Of a DNA stretch of 33,857 nt, positions 32,361 to 33,857 are shown in pieces (the first letter of the stretch is position 1; every line of letters starts with the position of its first letter). The DNA is from Paratissierella sp033809995 (GTDB taxonomy: Bacteria > Bacillota > Clostridia > Tissierellales > Tissierellaceae). The notes beneath the pieces were generated by a model. It had not been told where the DNA came from, ran no database searches, and was given only the letters and a program-made list of their open reading frames with translations. A program made the position numbers and the translations under genes. The stretch is taken from positions 1 through 33,857 of the forward strand of contig JAPXKQ010000024.1 of NCBI GenBank assembly GCA_033809995.1. The letters run 5' to 3'.

Positions 32361-32380
32361 GTCATATGAGTAGTGGCAAT

Positions 32381-32393
32381 AGTCATTATGACT
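32381..32393. promoter_or_regulatory. 13-bp palindrome, candidate response-regulator site (copy 2)
   Basis: AGTCAT-A-ATGACT, identical to 26730-26742. Its centre is about 38 bp upstream of the TATAAT of the SLH promoter, near -51 from the expected start. Confidence 0.55.
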
Positions 32394-32398
32394 GTCAC

Positions 32399-32445
32399 AT
32401 TTTTTGTCATTAATGTTTCTTTTGAGCCTTTTTATCTTTAATTAA
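32399..32445. repeat. 47-bp direct repeat, rsgA-borne copy
   Basis: This is the 3' coding end, stop and first downstream bases of rsgA, matching 20706-20752 at 45/47. It forms the right boundary of the kinase/regulator/SLH block. Confidence 0.9.
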
Positions 32446-33432
32446 GTTTTTCTTCTCAATAAACATTGCTTCTCTAATCAATTTATTGTAGCTATTTAAT
32501 CTTTCAATAGGTAATATTCCATCACTTATTGCCATTCTAACAGCACATCCAGGTTCGTTGTTGTGCTTACAGTCATTGAATTTGCAGCTTTTAGCCAAAT
32601 CCAATATCTCACTGAAGGAATCATTGATACCATCTACATTGTCTAATAATTGGATTTCCCTCATACCTGGAGTATCTATGATGATACCCTTATCTTTTGT
32701 AACAAATAATTCTCTGTGGGTTGTTGTATGTCTGCCTCTTTGGTCACTTTCTCTGACACTTTTGACTGATTGTTTATTTTCACCAAGTAAGAGATTGATT
32801 AAAGTAGACTTCCCAACTCCTGAAGATCCAATAAATCCAATAGTCTTACCTGCACCTAAATATTTATTGATATTCTCTACGCCTTCATTTTCTAGAGCAC
32901 TAACATATAGGGTATCAATACCAAATGCAATACCTTCAATATCATATTTTATTCTTTCTATATCATCGCATAAATCAATTTTTGTAATTATGATAATAGG
33001 GGTTGCTCCACTATCCCAACCGATAGTAATATATCGTTCTAATCTCCTTAGATTAAAGTCATTATTAGCTGACATGCAAATAAATAAATAATCTATATTA
33101 GAAGCTATAATCTGGGTATCTAGTCTTTTACCTGCAACCTTTCTTGAAACTGCACTTTTTCTAGGTAAAACCCTTGATATTATCCCATCACCATTTTTGT
33201 TGGAAGTTCTATCCACTAATACCCAATCTCCAACAGCAGGATAATCCTCTGTATCTACTGCATTTTTTATATACTTCCCTGTTACTTTGGCAAGTATATC
33301 ATCTTCTTCTGTTGCTACTTTATATATACCTTTATATTCAGCTATTACTCTTCCTAAATATAATTCATTTGAATTTTTGTATTCATTATAAATATCTTCT
33401 TTTAAACCTAAATTTAATAACTTATCTATCAA
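32410..33432 (-). CDS. rsgA: Ribosome small-subunit-dependent GTPase A
   Basis: The 340-aa circularly permuted GTPase acts late in 30S subunit assembly. An N-terminal OB-fold (GRVIAEYKGIYKVATEE, PAVGDWVLVD) is followed by the GTPase motifs in permuted order: ITKIDLCDD (G4, near 150), YVSALENEGV (G5), GFIGSSGVGKSTLINLLLG (G1, near 200), GRHTTTHRE (G2) and IIDTPGMRE (G3). A C-terminal zinc site CKFNDCKHNNEPGC lies near 281-295. The protein ends in a lysine-rich tail, KDKKAQKKH. The start is a TTG 7 nt after AGGAGG. The last codons belong to the 47-bp repeat that recurs beyond the histidine kinase gene. No clear terminator lies between its stop and the SLH regulatory element. Confidence 0.96.
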   Translation of the reverse strand: MIDKLLNLGLKEDIYNEYKNSNELYLGRVIAEYKGIYKVATEEDDILAKVTGKYIKNAVDTEDYPAVGDWVLVDRTSNKNGDGIISRVLPRKSAVSRKVAGKRLDTQIIASNIDYLFICMSANNDFNLRRLERYITIGWDSGATPIIIITKIDLCDDIERIKYDIEGIAFGIDTLYVSALENEGVENINKYLGAGKTIGFIGSSGVGKSTLINLLLGENKQSVKSVRESDQRGRHTTTHRELFVTKDKGIIIDTPGMREIQLLDNVDGINDSFSEILDLAKSCKFNDCKHNNEPGCAVRMAISDGILPIERLNSYNKLIREAMFIEKKNLIKDKKAQKKH

Positions 33433-33546
33433 TTTGTTGCCTCCTATTTTTAATTTTGGGCATAAAAAAACCCATGGTTATGAAAAACTTTCTTAACACT
33501 ACCCAAGGCTCAACAAAAACAAGTTATTAAATTTAACTTCATTTAT

Positions 33547-33615
33547 TTATTCAGTTACACCTAGAGTAGTATTGTATTTAATTATATTGGTTAATTTAAT
33601 TATTCTCTTTATCAT
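33547..33615 (-). CDS. 22-codon small ORF upstream of rsgA
   Basis: The ATG at 33615 has AAAGGAG 9 nt upstream. The frame encodes a short basic peptide beginning MIKRIIKLTNIIKYN and ending LGVTE, with an amphipathic N-terminal half. I do not recognise it. It follows a possible regulated promoter (33648-33676) and precedes rsgA by 114 nt. Those 114 nt contain only a weak 4-bp hairpin (AACC-atg-GGTT) with seven Ts near 33465-33480, which might be a poor terminator. It could be a leader peptide, a small membrane-active peptide or a chance frame. Confidence 0.4.
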   Translation of the reverse strand: MIKRIIKLTNIIKYNTTLGVTE

Positions 33616-33636
33616 ACAACACCACTCCTTTCATAA

Positions 33637-33676
33637 ATTATACTTCTAAGTTAACATCCTAGTAGGATAAAGTCAA
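33637..33676 (-). promoter_or_regulatory. Promoter region with a 13-bp palindrome
   Basis: On the minus strand TTGACT (33676-33671) is followed by the perfect palindrome ATCCTA-g-TAGGAT (plus strand 33656-33668), then TAACTT (33653-33648) at 17 bp spacing. A perfect TATAAT lies further on (33642-33637) but is too far from the -35 box. A dyad inside the spacer is the usual position for a MerR-type or repressor operator; the regulator is not in this window. Confidence 0.45.
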
Positions 33677-33697
33677 GTACTATTTGTTAATCTTTAT

Positions 33698-33857
33698 CTA
33701 GACCAATATTCTAATCAATAAAGGTATAGTGAAAATTGATAATAAAGTGGTTGCTAAAACCGTAATAGTTGCAAAGTCCTTTTCCTTTTCGTAACTTTCA
33801 GCAAATATGGATGTCATTGTTGCTGCAGGCATTGATGCAATTATTATAACTGAATCC
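33698..33857 (-). CDS. AEC-family (auxin efflux carrier-like) transporter, C-terminal part only
   Basis: The last 53 codons of a gene enter from the right edge and stop at 33700-33698. The sequence (DSVIIIASMPAATMTSIFAE, then FATITVLATTLLSIFTIPLL) holds two membrane helices. It has the closing pattern of AEC permeases, where a small-residue helix with a Pro-Ala motif leads to a TLLS...TIPL helix. These are secondary carriers for organic acids and similar solutes. The 5' part is outside the window, so the substrate cannot be discussed. Confidence 0.7.
   Translation of the reverse strand, partial: DSVIIIASMPAATMTSIFAESYEKEKDFATITVLATTLLSIFTIPLLIRILV

Larger units (their letters stand above)
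32309..32405 (-). repeat. Shared regulatory element, copy upstream of the SLH gene
   Basis: This is the partner of 26660-26757. On the minus strand it runs from just after the rsgA stop through TGTGACAGTCATAATGACT, CATATGAC, the inverted repeat (32360-32347 with 32327-32314) enclosing TATAAT (32348-32343), and the SLH ribosome binding site AGGGGGA, to the ATG. The inverted repeat differs from the other copy by compensating changes (AAG/CTT there, AAA/TTT here). Confidence 0.82.

Noticed and set aside
32558..33091. 177-codon open frame on the plus strand opposite rsgA
   Set aside because: It lies fully antisense to a clear GTPase gene with all motifs, has a low-complexity Ser/Leu/Pro-rich translation typical of antisense shadows, and lacks a convincing ribosome binding site.
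33547..33615. spoVM
   Set aside because: SpoVM is a similarly short peptide sometimes encoded near rsgA, but this peptide lacks the KFYTIKLPKFLGG-type sequence.

Overview
The window is AT-rich, and every gene I accept lies on the minus strand. It has the features of a strictly anaerobic, low-GC, single-membrane Firmicute of the Clostridia/Tissierellia kind: a one-polypeptide pyruvate:ferredoxin oxidoreductase, HPr kinase, BlaI/BlaR-type regulation, an S-layer-homology (SLH) surface protein, strong AGGAGG-type ribosome binding sites, many TTG/GTG starts and short U-tailed terminators. No rRNA, tRNA, CRISPR array, transposase or integrase was seen. The order is assigned by inference only.

Reading down the coordinates (against transcription): a partial pyridoxamine-phosphate-oxidase-like gene (1-429); a small GIY-YIG gene inside what looks like a decayed group II intron (about 475-1046); a blaI-blaR1-like pair whose promoter carries two BlaI-type operators (1163-4977), the receptor having a beta-propeller-like ectodomain in place of a penicillin-binding domain; a Fic protein with an N-terminal DNA-binding domain (5135-6055); nifJ (6509-10033); a uvrC-pspC-hprK operon (10428-13441); and an aminopeptidase P gene translationally coupled to an orphan eutH-like permease gene (13830-16686). 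Two intergenic stretches (about 10180-10400 and 13490-13800) hold related non-coding repeats.

Next is a polar amino acid ABC transporter operon (16783-19048). It is preceded by a promoter, a 31-codon leader ORF with a strong ribosome binding site, and RNA segments that can pair in alternative ways. A secreted stalk-domain protein follows (19346-20620).

The most unusual part is 20706-32445. A giant kinase-like/AAA/GAF/histidine kinase (1697 aa) and its NarL-type response regulator sit beside a 1843-aa SLH-anchored beta-helix protein. This block is bracketed by a 47-bp direct repeat (45/47 identical) made of the 3' end of rsgA: the intact rsgA tail is at one side and an orphan copy overlaps the stop of the histidine kinase gene at the other. 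A second repeat of about 98 bp, with a 13-bp palindrome, a conserved inverted repeat and a TATAAT box, lies upstream of both the surface-protein gene and the response-regulator gene. The simplest reading is a self-regulating surface-protein cassette inserted at the end of rsgA.

The window ends with rsgA, a 22-codon small ORF with a palindrome-bearing promoter region, and the C-terminus of an AEC-family transporter.
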